NCBI GenBank assembly: GCA_028687335.1
Contig: JAQUAI010000010.1
Coordinates: 1-64,000 of the forward strand
Direction: 5' to 3'
Length of the DNA stretch: 64,000 nucleotides
From: Gallionella sp.
Lineage (GTDB): Bacteria; Pseudomonadota; Gammaproteobacteria; Burkholderiales; Gallionellaceae
Position numbers and translations under genes: made by a program. Under the pieces are notes generated by a model, which was given only the letters and a program-made list of their open reading frames with translations, did no database searches and was not told where the DNA came from. Below are positions 8,484 through 17,916 of this stretch, in pieces. Position 1 is the first letter of the stretch. Every line of letters starts with the position of its first letter.

Positions 8484-9642
8484 TGACCGCCTTGCGTAAA
8501 TCACTCAACAACATCTGCATATCAGACGGCATAAGCACGCTCCACTCCATACGCTCGCCGCGTTGCGGGTGCTCAAGTGCCAAGCGCGTGGCATGCAATG
8601 CCTGTCGCGGAAATGCATTCAGCAAGCCGCGCAATTCGTGCAGACACTTTTGCGGGCCTTTTTGATAAGTCGAATCTCCCACCAGCGGATGACCCGCATG
8701 CGCCATATGCACACGAATTTGATGCGTACGCCCGGTTTCCAAACGACAGCGCAACAAGGTGCAGGAAGGAAATGCTTCTTCGACGGTGTAATGCGTAATA
8801 GCCTGCTTACCCGATTCGACCACGGCCATTTTCACGCGTTGCGAGGGATGGCGACCTATCGGCGCATCGACCTTGCCCGCACGCGCCACCTTGCCCCACA
8901 CCAGCGCGAGATACTCGCGTTTGACCAGTCGCTCGGTATCGACCTCTTCCTCTTCGGCGAACTCATCATCCCCATCATCGTAATAGTCGGTATCTTCATC
9001 ATCCTCTTCGCGCATCGCGTTCAGACGCTCAGTACCTCGCTGCAACTGGCGTACCAGTGACGTTTGCGATTGCAGTGTCTTGGCCACCACCAGCAGACCA
9101 CTGGTATCTTTATCCAAACGATGGACGATGCCCGCACGCGGCACGCCCTGTAGCTGCGGCGAATGATGCAATAGCGCGTTCAGCATGGTGCCTTCCCAAT
9201 TGCCGTTACCCGGATGCACCACCATCCCCGCCGGTTTGTTGATGACGATAATGCTGTCGTCCTCGTAAACGACATTCAGCGCAATGTCCTCGGCTTGATG
9301 CACTTGCTCGGCAGGCAGGCTCTGTGGCTGAACGAGAATAATCTCGTCGCCCCACACCTTGTGCTTAACCGCAACGGTTGCACCATCCAGCGTCACTTGC
9401 CCCTGCTCTATCCAGCTTTGCAAGCGACTGCGTGAATAGTCGGGCAGCAATCGGGCAAGAGCCTGATCAAGACGCAAACCGGCCAAGTCCATACCGACCT
9501 TGAATTCCAGCTTGTCTGAAGTATTAATTTCCTTGGCATCGGATGCGTTGGAATCGGAAGACTCTGTCATTTGTGCTGAACGAACAGAATCGGCGCGGCT
9601 GCCTTTGGTATAATCGGCAAAATTTTTATTTGGATCACTCAT
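8470..9642 (-). CDS. rluD: 23S rRNA pseudouridine synthase RluD with an acidic insert
   Basis: RluA/RluD family enzyme that makes pseudouridines in helix 69 of 23S rRNA. The S4 RNA-binding domain covers about residues 47-110. The catalytic motif HRLDKDTSGLLVVAKT is intact. An unusual stretch of about 35 residues, rich in Asp and Glu (EEDDEDTDYYDDGDDEFAEE), interrupts the catalytic domain before KREYLALVWG, where relatives usually have only a few residues. The N-terminal ~45 residues are also extra and polar. The ATG at 9642 overlaps the bamD start; an in-frame ATG at 9570 is an alternative that would leave room for the bamD promoter. Confidence 0.93.
   Translation of the reverse strand: MSDPNKNFADYTKGSRADSVRSAQMTESSDSNASDAKEINTSDKLEFKVGMDLAGLRLDQALARLLPDYSRSRLQSWIEQGQVTLDGATVAVKHKVWGDEIILVQPQSLPAEQVHQAEDIALNVVYEDDSIIVINKPAGMVVHPGNGNWEGTMLNALLHHSPQLQGVPRAGIVHRLDKDTSGLLVVAKTLQSQTSLVRQLQRGTERLNAMREEDDEDTDYYDDGDDEFAEEEEVDTERLVKREYLALVWGKVARAGKVDAPIGRHPSQRVKMAVVESGKQAITHYTVEEAFPSCTLLRCRLETGRTHQIRVHMAHAGHPLVGDSTYQKGPQKCLHELRGLLNAFPRQALHATRLALEHPQRGERMEWSVLMPSDMQMLLSDLRKAVNELD
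9606..9614 (+). promoter_or_regulatory. Extended -10 promoter for bamD
   Basis: TGGTATAAT is a perfect -10 hexamer preceded by TG, an extended -10 element. Transcription would start near 9621, about 20 nt before the bamD ATG. No good -35 is visible at the right distance, which is usual for extended -10 promoters. The element lies inside the long version of rluD, arguing for the shorter rluD start at 9570. Confidence 0.55.
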
Positions 9643-10450
9643 GCGCCATAGTTTAGCTGTTTTCCTCCTCCTTACGTTGAGTGCTTGCAGTTTGCTCGAT
9701 CCGCTACCCGATGGATCCCCTCAGGGATCCCAACAATCCGCCGAAGAAATCTACGGTTTGGCCAAGGGAGAGTTGAACGAAGGCAATTACGATTCAGCCG
9801 TCAAACTTTACGAAAGCTTGCAGTCGCGCTATCCCTATGGCCGCTTTGCCCAACAAGCTTTGCTGGAAATGGCCTACGCCCACTATCGCCAAGGCGAAGC
9901 TGAATCTGCAGTGGCCGATGCGGATCGTTTTATCAAACAGTACCCGAACAATCCGCATGTGGACTACGCCTACTACGTCAAAGGCTTGGCCAACTTCAAC
10001 GGTGAAATCGGCATTCTCAAATCCATCGGTGGGCAAGACCCGACCGAACGCGATCCCAAGGCTGCGCAAGATTCCTTCGCCGCGTTCAAGGAGTTGGTAA
10101 CACGCTTCCCCAACAGCAAATACGCCGAAGACTCCCGTGTACGTATGCACTATCTGGTCAACTCACTGGCGCAGTACGAGTTGCATGTCGCACGCTACTA
10201 CCTGAGACGCGGAGCCAATATCGCGGCTGCCAATCGCGCGCAGGGAATCTTGTCGCAATACCCCCACAGCCCTGCAACACGGGAGGCTCTCGGTATCATG
10301 GTGCAAGCCTACGATGCCTTAGGCATGACCGATCTGCGTGACGATGCCAAGCGCGTGCTGGCGCAAAATCCCGGCTCATCCGCAGATGCACTGGTCGCAC
10401 CCGAAGTGGCTGAAACCACCAAAAAATCTTGGTGGCAGTTCTGGAAATGA
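9641..10450 (+). CDS. bamD: Outer membrane assembly lipoprotein BamD (ComL)
   Basis: Lipoprotein of the BAM complex that folds beta-barrel proteins into the outer membrane. A signal peptide ends in the lipobox LSAC, with lipidated Cys at residue 16. Tetratricopeptide repeats follow, including AEEIYGLAKGELNEGNYDSA and later YAEDSRVRMHYLVNSLAQYE. 269 residues, normal for the family. Its ATG overlaps the divergent rluD start codon. The Nudix gene follows with an ATGA overlap, so they form an operon. Confidence 0.95.
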   Translation: MRHSLAVFLLLTLSACSLLDPLPDGSPQGSQQSAEEIYGLAKGELNEGNYDSAVKLYESLQSRYPYGRFAQQALLEMAYAHYRQGEAESAVADADRFIKQYPNNPHVDYAYYVKGLANFNGEIGILKSIGGQDPTERDPKAAQDSFAAFKELVTRFPNSKYAEDSRVRMHYLVNSLAQYELHVARYYLRRGANIAAANRAQGILSQYPHSPATREALGIMVQAYDALGMTDLRDDAKRVLAQNPGSSADALVAPEVAETTKKSWWQFWK

Positions 10451-10992
10451 ACTTCTGCCCAGACTGTGGCAACAAGATCGAATTCCGTCATCCGCCGGGA
10501 GATAATCGGCCGCGCCATATTTGTTCCGAATGCGGCACGATTCATTACCAAAATCCCAAGATGGTGATTGCCGCCCTACCCGTTTGGGAAGACAAGGTTC
10601 TGCTGTGCCGACGCGCAATCGAGCCGCGTCACGGCTTGTGGACACTGCCCGGCGGATTTATGGAAAACGGTGAAAGCACGGCTCAAGCAGCCGCACGCGA
10701 AACACTGGAAGAAGCTAATGCCCGAGTTGAAATCGGCGAGTTGTATTCCATGTACAGCATGCCTTACATCAATCAGGTTCATTTTTTGTTTCGCGCTCGC
10801 CTGCTCGACCTCGACTTCTCGCCCGGTATCGAAAGCTTGGAAACTCGACTCTTCACCGAAGCCGAAATTCCTTGGCAGGAAATTGCCTTCCGCCCAATAC
10901 GCTACAGCTTGGAATACTTTTTCGCGGAACGCCGCACCGGACAATTCACCTTCCACAGCGGCGAACTGGAAGTGCCAACACCGCGCATTTAA
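10447..10992 (+). CDS. Nudix hydrolase with N-terminal zinc ribbon
   Basis: 181 residues from the ATG that overlaps the bamD stop (ATGA). Two cysteine pairs, CPDCG and CSECG, form a short zinc ribbon (residues 4-30) as in NudC-like and ADP-ribose-type Nudix proteins. The Nudix box GGFMENGESTAQAAARETLEE is complete apart from Ala in place of the final Gly. Likely substrates are nucleoside diphosphate derivatives such as NADH or ADP-ribose; which one is unknown. The overlap with bamD indicates translational coupling. Confidence 0.88.
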   Translation: MNFCPDCGNKIEFRHPPGDNRPRHICSECGTIHYQNPKMVIAALPVWEDKVLLCRRAIEPRHGLWTLPGGFMENGESTAQAAARETLEEANARVEIGELYSMYSMPYINQVHFLFRARLLDLDFSPGIESLETRLFTEAEIPWQEIAFRPIRYSLEYFFAERRTGQFTFHSGELEVPTPRI

Positions 10993-11303
10993 TACTGCCC
11001 CCGTAGACAGCGCTCGCACATGAAACAGTCGAGCACCGCCACCGCGAACAAACTTCAGAATAAAACTCCACCGGATTATTAAGCCGTCTATTGATCCGGC
11101 CAAGTGAAGCTTGAAGTACGAAAACCAACCCCCTCCAACTCCCCCTTATCAGGGGGAGAGCTGAGTCTGCCCCTCCCCTGATAAGGGGAGGCTGGGAGGG
11201 GTTTGGGTGTATGTGTTTCTGGGTTCAAACATCATCTGGCCGAATCAATAAAACGACGATGGGCGCTTACGCGCCCATCAGAAGTACAACATCAACAAAG
11301 TGC
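10993..11303. other. Intergenic stretch between the Nudix gene and htpG
   Basis: About 310 bp between convergent genes with no gene of its own. It holds the long inverted repeat at 11126-11207. The segment 11088-11118 (TTGATCCGGCCAAGTG...) resembles 30797-30822 upstream of a TonB-dependent receptor, suggesting a degenerate dispersed repeat. Confidence 0.5.
11126..11207. repeat. Long nested inverted repeat (REP/BIME-like)
   Basis: Two arms of about 32 nt, at 11126-11157 and 11175-11207, are near-perfect reverse complements. Each arm also contains its own small palindrome around CCCCTTATCAGGGG. It lies between the convergent Nudix and htpG genes, so it may end transcription from both sides. 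Confidence 0.7.
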
Positions 11304-13205
11304 TTACTTGCCGCCGATTTCCATCATCAACTGATTGATGCGCTTTACAAAGGTAGCCGGATCGTCGAGCTGGCCGCCTTCGGCCAACAAAGCTTGATCG
11401 AACAACACCGCCGCCCACGCATCAAAATGCGCTTCTTCCTGCTGCAAGCGCAATACCACCGGATGCTTCGGATTGATTTCCAAGATCGGTTGGCTGCTTG
11501 GTGCTTTTTGCCCAGCCGCTTTGAGCATGCGTGCGAGATTGGCGCTCATATCATGTTCGTCCGCCACCAAACAGGCTGGTGACTCAGTCAACCGATGCGT
11601 GACGCGCACTTCTTTGACGCGCTCGGCAAGGCTGGCCTTGATTTTTTCCAGCAGCGGCTTTAATTCATCCGCCTCTTTTTCCTGCGCTTGTTTTTCGGCC
11701 TCGTCTTCCAGTTTGCCCAAATCCAGTCCGCCCTTGGCGACGGATACCAGTTGTTTGCCCTCAAACTCGGTTAAGTAACTCAGCATCCATTCGTCCACAC
11801 GGTCGGACAGCAACAACACTTCAATACCTTTTTTGCGGAACACTTCCAGATGCGGACTATTTTTGGCCGCGTTGAACGTTTCGGCTGTGACGTAATAAAT
11901 CTTGTCCTGCCCGTCTTTCATGCGTGCGATGTAGTCAGCCAGTGATACGACTTCCTCTGCTGTGTCGGCATTCGTAGAAGCAAAACGCAGCAATCCGGCG
12001 ATCTTGTCCTTGTTGCCGAAGTCTTCACCGATGCCTTCTTTTAACACCTTGCCGAATTCACCCCAGAACTTAGTGTATTTATCCGTCTCATTCTTGGCCA
12101 AGTCCTCCAGCAAGCCCAACACTTTATTGGTACAGCCTTTGCGGATCGCTTCGATGTCTTTCGACTCCTGCAAAATTTCGCGCGACACATTCAACGGCAA
12201 GTCGCTGGAATCGACCACGCCGCGAACAAAGCGCAGATAGACCGGCATCAGTTGCTCGGCATCATCCATGATGAACACGCGGCGCACATACAGCTTGATA
12301 CCGTGACGGGTGTTGCGATCCCACAAATCAAACGGCGCGCGCTGCGGGATGTACAACAGCTGGGTGTATTCCTGCCGCCCTTCAACACGAGCATGACTCC
12401 ACGCCAGCGGGTCTTCGAAGTCATGGCCGACGTGCTTGTAGAACTCTTTGTATTGCTCGTCGCTGATCTCGTTTTTTGACTTAGCCCACAAGGCCGAAGC
12501 CTGATTGATCGTTTCATCTTCCTCGCTGAGCTGCTGCTGACCGTCTTGCCATGTTTCCGCTTTCATCAGAATAGGCTGGACGATGTGATTCGAATATCGG
12601 CGCACGATTTCGCGCAACTTGGAGCCACTCAGCAGATCATCCTGACCTTCGCGCAAATGCAGCGTGATCTCGGTACCGCGCGCTGTTTTTTCCATCATTT
12701 CAATGGAGAACTCGCCGCCGCCATCCGATTCCCAGCACACGCCTTGATCGACACTTTCCCCAGCGCGGCGAGTGATAACGCTCACTTTTTCCGCCACAAT
12801 AAATGCGGAATAAAAACCAACACCGAACTGGCCGATCAGATTTGCGTCTTTTTGCTGGTCGCCCGACAGTTTGGAGAAGAAGTCGCGTGTACCCGATTTG
12901 GCGATAGTGCCCAGATTGGCGATCACCTCGTCGCGGCTCATACCGATGCCGTTATCAGCGATGGTCAGCGTGCGCGCGGCTTTGTCGTAAGCGATACGGA
13001 TGGTTAGCTCGGAATCGTTCTCAAACAATGCCGCGTTGTGCAACCCCTCAAAGCGCAGCTTGTCGCAAGCATCGGATGCATTCGAAACCAACTCGCGCAA
13101 AAAAATCTCGCGGTTGGAATACAGCGAATGAATCATCAGTTGCAGCAGTTGTTTGACTTCGGTTTGAAAACCCAGCGTTTCGCGGTTGGTAGTTGTTTCT
13201 GTCAT
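11304..13205 (-). CDS. htpG: Chaperone HtpG (Hsp90)
   Basis: Cytosolic ATP-dependent Hsp90 chaperone, 633 residues, the usual size. GHKL ATP-binding motifs are all present: [10 protein letters not shown] near residue 41, [19 protein letters not shown] and [11 protein letters not shown]. Middle and C-terminal dimerisation domains follow, ending in [11 protein letters not shown] clear sigma-32 heat-shock promoter lies directly upstream. Confidence 0.98.
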   Translation of the reverse strand: MTETTTNRETLGFQTEVKQLLQLMIHSLYSNREIFLRELVSNASDACDKLRFEGLHNAALFENDSELTIRIAYDKAARTLTIADNGIGMSRDEVIANLGTIAKSGTRDFFSKLSGDQQKDANLIGQFGVGFYSAFIVAEKVSVITRRAGESVDQGVCWESDGGGEFSIEMMEKTARGTEITLHLREGQDDLLSGSKLREIVRRYSNHIVQPILMKAETWQDGQQQLSEEDETINQASALWAKSKNEISDEQYKEFYKHVGHDFEDPLAWSHARVEGRQEYTQLLYIPQRAPFDLWDRNTRHGIKLYVRRVFIMDDAEQLMPVYLRFVRGVVDSSDLPLNVSREILQESKDIEAIRKGCTNKVLGLLEDLAKNETDKYTKFWGEFGKVLKEGIGEDFGNKDKIAGLLRFASTNADTAEEVVSLADYIARMKDGQDKIYYVTAETFNAAKNSPHLEVFRKKGIEVLLLSDRVDEWMLSYLTEFEGKQLVSVAKGGLDLGKLEDEAEKQAQEKEADELKPLLEKIKASLAERVKEVRVTHRLTESPACLVADEHDMSANLARMLKAAGQKAPSSQPILEINPKHPVVLRLQQEEAHFDAWAAVLFDQALLAEGGQLDDPATFVKRINQLMMEIGGK

Positions 13206-13238
13206 ATGCGCTCCGTTAAAAAGATAGGGACGGGCCGC

Positions 13239-13267
13239 ACATGGGGGTTCAGCAAAAGCTTTTCAAG
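13239..13267 (-). promoter_or_regulatory. Sigma-32 heat-shock promoter of htpG
   Basis: Read on the minus strand: CTTGAAA (13267-13261), 14 nt, then CCCCATGT (13246-13239). This matches the RpoH consensus CTTGAAA-N11-16-CCCCATNT completely. The start site would be near 13232, about 27 nt before the htpG ATG. Confidence 0.85.
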
Positions 13268-13289
13268 AGGGCGGCATAATCTTGGCAAG

Positions 13290-14990
13290 TTATTGTGCGT
13301 CCAACGCGTTGAGAATAGAAACTTGGTTACGCCCCAACTCTTTTGCCTGATACATCGCATGATCTGCCAGCCGAAGCAACTCCTCTTCGGAAGAAGACTC
13401 CTGATTGAACAACACCATACCAATACTGGCCGTGCAGCGGTGCTCAACCACATTGGCGTTACCTTCCAGTGCTAGCCGATAAGGTTCGGCCAAAGAGTGG
13501 AGAACCTTCTCGGCAACCGTACCAGCATGTGTCATCGAGGCGGCGTAATCGCTATCTAAACCATTAAGTATCACGACAAATTCATCACCGCCAAAACGCG
13601 CCACTGTATCTACCTCGCGAACACAGGCGGCAATCCGTTTGGCCACTTCAATCAGTAACAAGTCACCCGCATCATGCCCATACTCATCATTAAGCGGCTT
13701 GAAGTTATCCAGATCCATGAACATCAGTGCGGCGTAACGTTTGTTGCGTTTACAGGAAGACATCACCAGCCCAAAACGATCCAGCAACAAACGTCGATTG
13801 GGTAATTGGGTCAGCGCATCGTAAAACGCCAGATTACGAATCTGCTCCTCCGCTTTTTTACGTTCACTAATATCGCGTGACACTCCTAGCAAAATCATTT
13901 CGCCCCGTTCGTTACGGGTGAAATGCGTTGTTATTTCAGCCCACACGACAGAGCCGTTCCGACAAACAATTTCCATTTCATCGCTGTACACATGATCGTC
14001 CTTCACATCACCTAGGAATATCCGGCTACGCTCCTCAATCAGGCGGGTCGCAATCATCCACGAAGCCGATGTCAACATTTGCTCCATTGACCGTGCCTGC
14101 ATCGCCTCTACCGAGTAGCCGGTCAACTTCACTACAGAAGGACTTACATATTCCCAGTGAAGATTTTCAAGATTAAACACCCAGATCACATCCGAAATAT
14201 TATCTGCAAGAAATCGATATTTGGCTTCGCTGGCACGAAGTTGCTCTTTTTGCGCTTTGATCGCATCCAACATACGGTCGAGGTGACGAGCCAATATACC
14301 GATTTCATCCGCGCGCCCCACATCAGAACGCCTACCATCCTCACCGCGTTCAATTTCCGTGGCAATAAACATCAAGTGTCGCAAACCTTGCGTCAAGCGA
14401 CGAGCAAGAAACAATGCCACCAACACCACGATCAGCACTGTCAATAGCGCAAACTCCAACCAGTTTCGGGTAAGTTGCTCTAGATGTGCATTCGCATTGT
14501 CACGAGATAACTCCACCCGCACCCAGCCCAACCTGTTTCCGCTGTAAATCACGGGATACGCCACATCAACAAGATTGTGTTGATCCGCCAAAACTAAGCG
14601 ATCCTTGGCATCGGATGACAACATCTCACGACTGATCGGATCCGTCACAAAAAAACCAATCTCGTTTGGGCTAGTCGAGGCCAGCACCTCTCCTTGCGGA
14701 CTCAAGAAATAGGCGCGACGCATGTCACTCACTTTGACAAAGCCATGCACCAACTCCTGCAAGCCAACCAAATCACTCGCCAAAACCCATGATGTTCCGC
14801 TGATCGACAGCGAACGGGCGAACGAAATTGCGCGATCCGTTACCGATCTATAAAGTTCATCCTGTTGTTGTTTGTAAATCACAAAACCATAACCCAGCAG
14901 CAGCGTCAGCGTGGAAAGGGCAAAGCCCAGTGCCAGCTGTCTACCTATTGAGTGGCGCCAAAATGCGCGCATAAAGCTTTGTGATTTCAT
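13290..14990 (-). CDS. Membrane diguanylate cyclase (sensor-HAMP-PAS-GGDEF)
   Basis: About 566 residues. Domain order: TM1 (residues ~18-40), a periplasmic sensor of about 120 residues, TM2 (~175-195), HAMP, PAS (~260-385) and GGDEF. The catalytic motif FGGDEF is intact, so cyclic-di-GMP synthesis is expected. There is no RxxD inhibitory site just upstream of it (CVREVDTVARFGGDEF has RExD spacing that does not fit well). It starts 5 bp after the stop of a PhnD-like lipoprotein gene; that protein probably presents its ligand to the periplasmic sensor. Confidence 0.9.
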   Translation of the reverse strand: MKSQSFMRAFWRHSIGRQLALGFALSTLTLLLGYGFVIYKQQQDELYRSVTDRAISFARSLSISGTSWVLASDLVGLQELVHGFVKVSDMRRAYFLSPQGEVLASTSPNEIGFFVTDPISREMLSSDAKDRLVLADQHNLVDVAYPVIYSGNRLGWVRVELSRDNANAHLEQLTRNWLEFALLTVLIVVLVALFLARRLTQGLRHLMFIATEIERGEDGRRSDVGRADEIGILARHLDRMLDAIKAQKEQLRASEAKYRFLADNISDVIWVFNLENLHWEYVSPSVVKLTGYSVEAMQARSMEQMLTSASWMIATRLIEERSRIFLGDVKDDHVYSDEMEIVCRNGSVVWAEITTHFTRNERGEMILLGVSRDISERKKAEEQIRNLAFYDALTQLPNRRLLLDRFGLVMSSCKRNKRYAALMFMDLDNFKPLNDEYGHDAGDLLLIEVAKRIAACVREVDTVARFGGDEFVVILNGLDSDYAASMTHAGTVAEKVLHSLAEPYRLALEGNANVVEHRCTASIGMVLFNQESSSEEELLRLADHAMYQAKELGRNQVSILNALDAQ

Positions 14991-14995
14991 CAAGT

Positions 14996-15889
14996 TCAGT
15001 ATTCGATATGCCGTACGGTTTCGGAAAAAGTTTTGAGATACTGCAATACAGGCTGATATACCTCATCTGTCGCAGGTTCAAAACGGGATATCCCCAATCT
15101 ATCGAGCACAACCTTTCCCGCCGCAGTATTGCCTAATCCGGCCAATTCCCCACCCACCCGCCGCACCAACTCCGGTGCCACGTCTTGCCGCGCCACCCAA
15201 CCGTTATTCGGCAGCGTTTCAGTTTGCCACTTCACATCAAGCCGTTCGGCCAGATCAGGATTCTCCTGCTTAAATGTTTTCCAAGGCACTGGCCAAGTCG
15301 CCCCAGCCGCCACGTGTCCGCGCAACACGTTCATGATGGAAGACTCCTGCGAACCGACGTAAATATTTTCGATGTCTTTATTCACATCCAGTCCGTGGGT
15401 ATGTAAGTAATACTGCGGCATCATCGTCGCAGCTAAGGCTGTAGGCGCAGGATAAGAAACCTTTTTACCTTTGAGGTCAGCCACCGTTTGAATACCGCTG
15501 TCTTTACGTACCAGAATGATGCCGCGAAACATCTCGTCATCCCCCATTTTGCCGAACACACGATAACCATGTTTCAGCGAACGCACGGTTTGATAGGGGT
15601 TTGGCATGGCAAAGTCGTAATAGCCACCAAACAGTTTTTTATCGAACTCTTCGTAGTTGCGCGAGGCTTCCAATTTAAATTTCGCGTCCGGTATGGCTTT
15701 ATTGAGGTGATCGATTACTGGGCCGTAGAGTTCAATCAAGCGTTGAGGGTTGTGCAAAGGGTGAATACCCACCACATATTCTTTGGCGGCGGCTGTATCG
15801 GGTTTGCCGAAAACAGGCTGATACACTGCCTCTTGCTGCCTGTCGCAGGCTGCCAGCAGTAACACCATCATCAACCCCAGCCACTTCAT
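14996..15889 (-). CDS. PhnD-like periplasmic binding lipoprotein
   Basis: 297 residues. A lipoprotein signal ends in LLAAC (Cys 15). The rest matches the phosphate/phosphonate-type substrate-binding fold: YVVGIHPLHNPQRLIELYGP, then FDFAMPNPYQ-like and ADLKGKKVSYPAPTA segments. The ATG at 15889 is preceded by GGAGGAG. No transporter permease or ATPase lies nearby. The only partner is the diguanylate cyclase downstream, so it likely serves as a ligand sensor rather than a transport protein. Confidence 0.85.
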   Translation of the reverse strand: MKWLGLMMVLLLAACDRQQEAVYQPVFGKPDTAAAKEYVVGIHPLHNPQRLIELYGPVIDHLNKAIPDAKFKLEASRNYEEFDKKLFGGYYDFAMPNPYQTVRSLKHGYRVFGKMGDDEMFRGIILVRKDSGIQTVADLKGKKVSYPAPTALAATMMPQYYLHTHGLDVNKDIENIYVGSQESSIMNVLRGHVAAGATWPVPWKTFKQENPDLAERLDVKWQTETLPNNGWVARQDVAPELVRRVGGELAGLGNTAAGKVVLDRLGISRFEPATDEVYQPVLQYLKTFSETVRHIEY

Positions 15890-16308
15890 TTGCTTCTCCT
15901 CCAAACACAGCCACTTTTTTTATTTAGAAATTACTGATTAAGACACACTTAGTGAATAAATCAGTATCCCCTTTATTCTTACCAACATACTACTCCCGTG
16001 CGATTGCACTGTTCAAGCGAAGGTCGACCTAAAGTCACTCTTTCCCTCGCCATAAAATACCGCTGGCTTTTATTTTTTCGCTCCGTATAATGCGCGCCTT
16101 GCCGTGACCCCTGCGTCGCGACATTTGGTTCATCGTTTTCTGACCTACCTCTCGTGCGTATTCAAATCGCACCTGTCTAAAGCCTCTACAGTAGTTTCTG
16201 TTCTGTGGGTTTTCCGGTTAGCAACGATGTTTTATGCGCCGGTAATCCGCACACTCCTAATAGTGTTGTTTTATGCCTGCGCTTGCCTTTTTTATCTAAG
16301 GAAGCAAC
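15890..16308. other. Intergenic region between the PhnD-like gene and rhlE
   Basis: About 420 bp between divergent genes. The left third is AT-rich and probably carries the promoter of the PhnD-cyclase operon. The right half contains the rhlE promoter and an untranslated leader of about 210 nt. A 71-codon open frame at 16104-16319 overlaps the rhlE start and has no ribosome site; I do not regard it as a gene. Confidence 0.5.
16063..16091 (+). promoter_or_regulatory. Likely rhlE promoter with long leader
   Basis: A perfect TATAAT lies at 16086-16091 with a weak -35 (CTGGCT, 16063-16068) 17 nt upstream. Transcription would begin near 16098, leaving a 5' leader of about 210 nt before the rhlE ATG. 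Long leaders are known for cold-induced DEAD-box helicase genes. Confidence 0.45.
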
Positions 16309-17889
16309 ATGACGTTTGAAGAACTGAATTTACACCCATCCATCCTCAAAGCTATCGCCGATTCTGGCTATAACGAGCCAACTCCTGTCCAAGCACAAGC
16401 CATTCCTGAAGTGCTGGCCGGTCACGATTTGATGGCCTCTGCACAAACGGGTACCGGCAAAACTGCGGCATTCATCCTGCCTGCATTGAACCGTTTAGCA
16501 ACACCTTCCACCGTGAACAGCAAAGGCCCGCGCGTACTCGTACTGACCCCAACACGTGAATTGGCTCAGCAAGTTTGCGATGCTGCCACCAAGTACGGCA
16601 AGCACATGCGTTTCAAGATCATCAGCATTCTGGGCGGCATGCCTTATCCGGTACAAAACCGTTTGTTGTCCAGCCACGTTGATATTTTGGTCGCCACACC
16701 AGGTCGCTTGATCGACCATCTGGAACGCGGTCGCATTGACTTCTCGCGTCTGGAAATGCTCATCTTGGACGAAGCAGATCGCATGCTGGACATGGGCTTT
16801 GTTGACGATGTGGAACGCATCGCCGAAGCCACACCAGCAAGCCGCCAAACCCTGCTGTTCTCTGCAACATTGGACGGCGTAGTTGGCAATCTGGCTACAC
16901 GTTTGCTGAAAGAGCCAAAGCGCATCACCGTTTCGGCTACCAAAGCTAAACACGAAAATATCGAACAACGCATGATGTTCGCCGATGACGTGGCGCATAA
17001 GAACAAGATGTTGAGCCATTTGTTGACTGACTCAGAATTGAATCAAGCCATTGTTTTCACCGCCACTAAGCGCGATGCCGACAGCTTGGCTGATCAACTT
17101 TCCGCACAAGGTCACTCGGTCTCGGCACTGCATGGCGACATGAACCAGCGCGAGCGTAACCGTACCCTGCTCAACCTGCGTAACGGCAACATCCGTGTGC
17201 TGATCGCAACTGACGTAGCTGCACGTGGTATCGACGTTCCCGGCATCTCGCACGTCATCAACTTTGACTTGCCCAAGTTTGCCGAAGACTACGTTCACCG
17301 TATCGGTCGTACCGGTCGCGGCGGCGCATCCGGCATTGCGATCTCGTTCGCATCCAACCGCGATGCACAGTTGCTCAAGCGCATCGAGCGTTACACCGAC
17401 CAAAGCATCAAGATGCACACCATCGAAGGTCTGGAGCCAAAATACAAACTCCGCACCGGCCCATCTTCCGATCGTCCGCGCGGCAATGGCGGCCCACGTC
17501 AAGGTAACGGTGGCGGCTTCGGCGGCAATCGTGGCAACGCAGGCGGCTTCGGTGGTAATCGTGGCAATGCGGGTGGTTTCGGCGGCGGCAACCGTAGTTC
17601 GGCGTTCGCTTGTAACGGTAACAACGGTGGCGCAGGTTTCCATCACAGCGCACCGGATAGCCGTCACAGCCATGTTGGCCGCAAAGAAGGTCACGGTCAG
17701 TGGCACGGTCAAGCACCGGCTGCCACAGGCTTCGGTGATCGTCCTGCACGCACTCAAGAACGCAGTTTCGGCAATGCCAATCGTGGCGCGAATACAGGTA
17801 ATGCTGCACCGCGTCGCACCGGCGACCGTCCTGCTTTCTCGGCTAATCGCGGTGGTAACACAAGTAACACCGGCTGGAACAAGCGTTAA
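16309..17889 (+). CDS. rhlE: DEAD-box RNA helicase, RhlE type
   Basis: 526 residues. Q motif GYNEPTPVQAQAI, Walker A AQTGTGKT, PTRELAQQV, DEAD (residues ~156-159), SAT, and the C-terminal HRIGRTGRGG are all present. After about residue 380 comes a disordered Gly/Arg/Asn-rich tail with GGFGGNRGNA repeats, typical of RhlE RNA-binding tails. It acts in ribosome assembly and RNA turnover, especially in the cold. A SD (AAGGAAG) lies before the ATG, and a strong terminator follows. Confidence 0.95.
   Translation: MTFEELNLHPSILKAIADSGYNEPTPVQAQAIPEVLAGHDLMASAQTGTGKTAAFILPALNRLATPSTVNSKGPRVLVLTPTRELAQQVCDAATKYGKHMRFKIISILGGMPYPVQNRLLSSHVDILVATPGRLIDHLERGRIDFSRLEMLILDEADRMLDMGFVDDVERIAEATPASRQTLLFSATLDGVVGNLATRLLKEPKRITVSATKAKHENIEQRMMFADDVAHKNKMLSHLLTDSELNQAIVFTATKRDADSLADQLSAQGHSVSALHGDMNQRERNRTLLNLRNGNIRVLIATDVAARGIDVPGISHVINFDLPKFAEDYVHRIGRTGRGGASGIAISFASNRDAQLLKRIERYTDQSIKMHTIEGLEPKYKLRTGPSSDRPRGNGGPRQGNGGGFGGNRGNAGGFGGNRGNAGGFGGGNRSSAFACNGNNGGAGFHHSAPDSRHSHVGRKEGHGQWHGQAPAATGFGDRPARTQERSFGNANRGANTGNAAPRRTGDRPAFSANRGGNTSNTGWNKR
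17512..17595 (+). repeat. 30-bp tandem repeat inside rhlE
   Basis: Nearly three copies of a 30-bp unit (17512-17541, 17542-17571, partial from 17572) encode GGFGGNRGNA. Differences are mostly at third codon positions, so selection acts on the protein. The copy number may vary between strains. Confidence 0.8.
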
Positions 17890-17916
17890 TTCGCATACCT
17901 CACCGGGTTAAGTAAA

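Noticed and set aside
16104-16319. 71-codon frame upstream of rhlE
   Set aside because: No ribosome site, overlaps the rhlE start, and hydrophobic stretches look accidental; better seen as rhlE leader.
17512-17595. Possible CRISPR-like short repeats
   Set aside because: The 30-bp units are contiguous, without spacers, and encode the Gly-rich RhlE tail.
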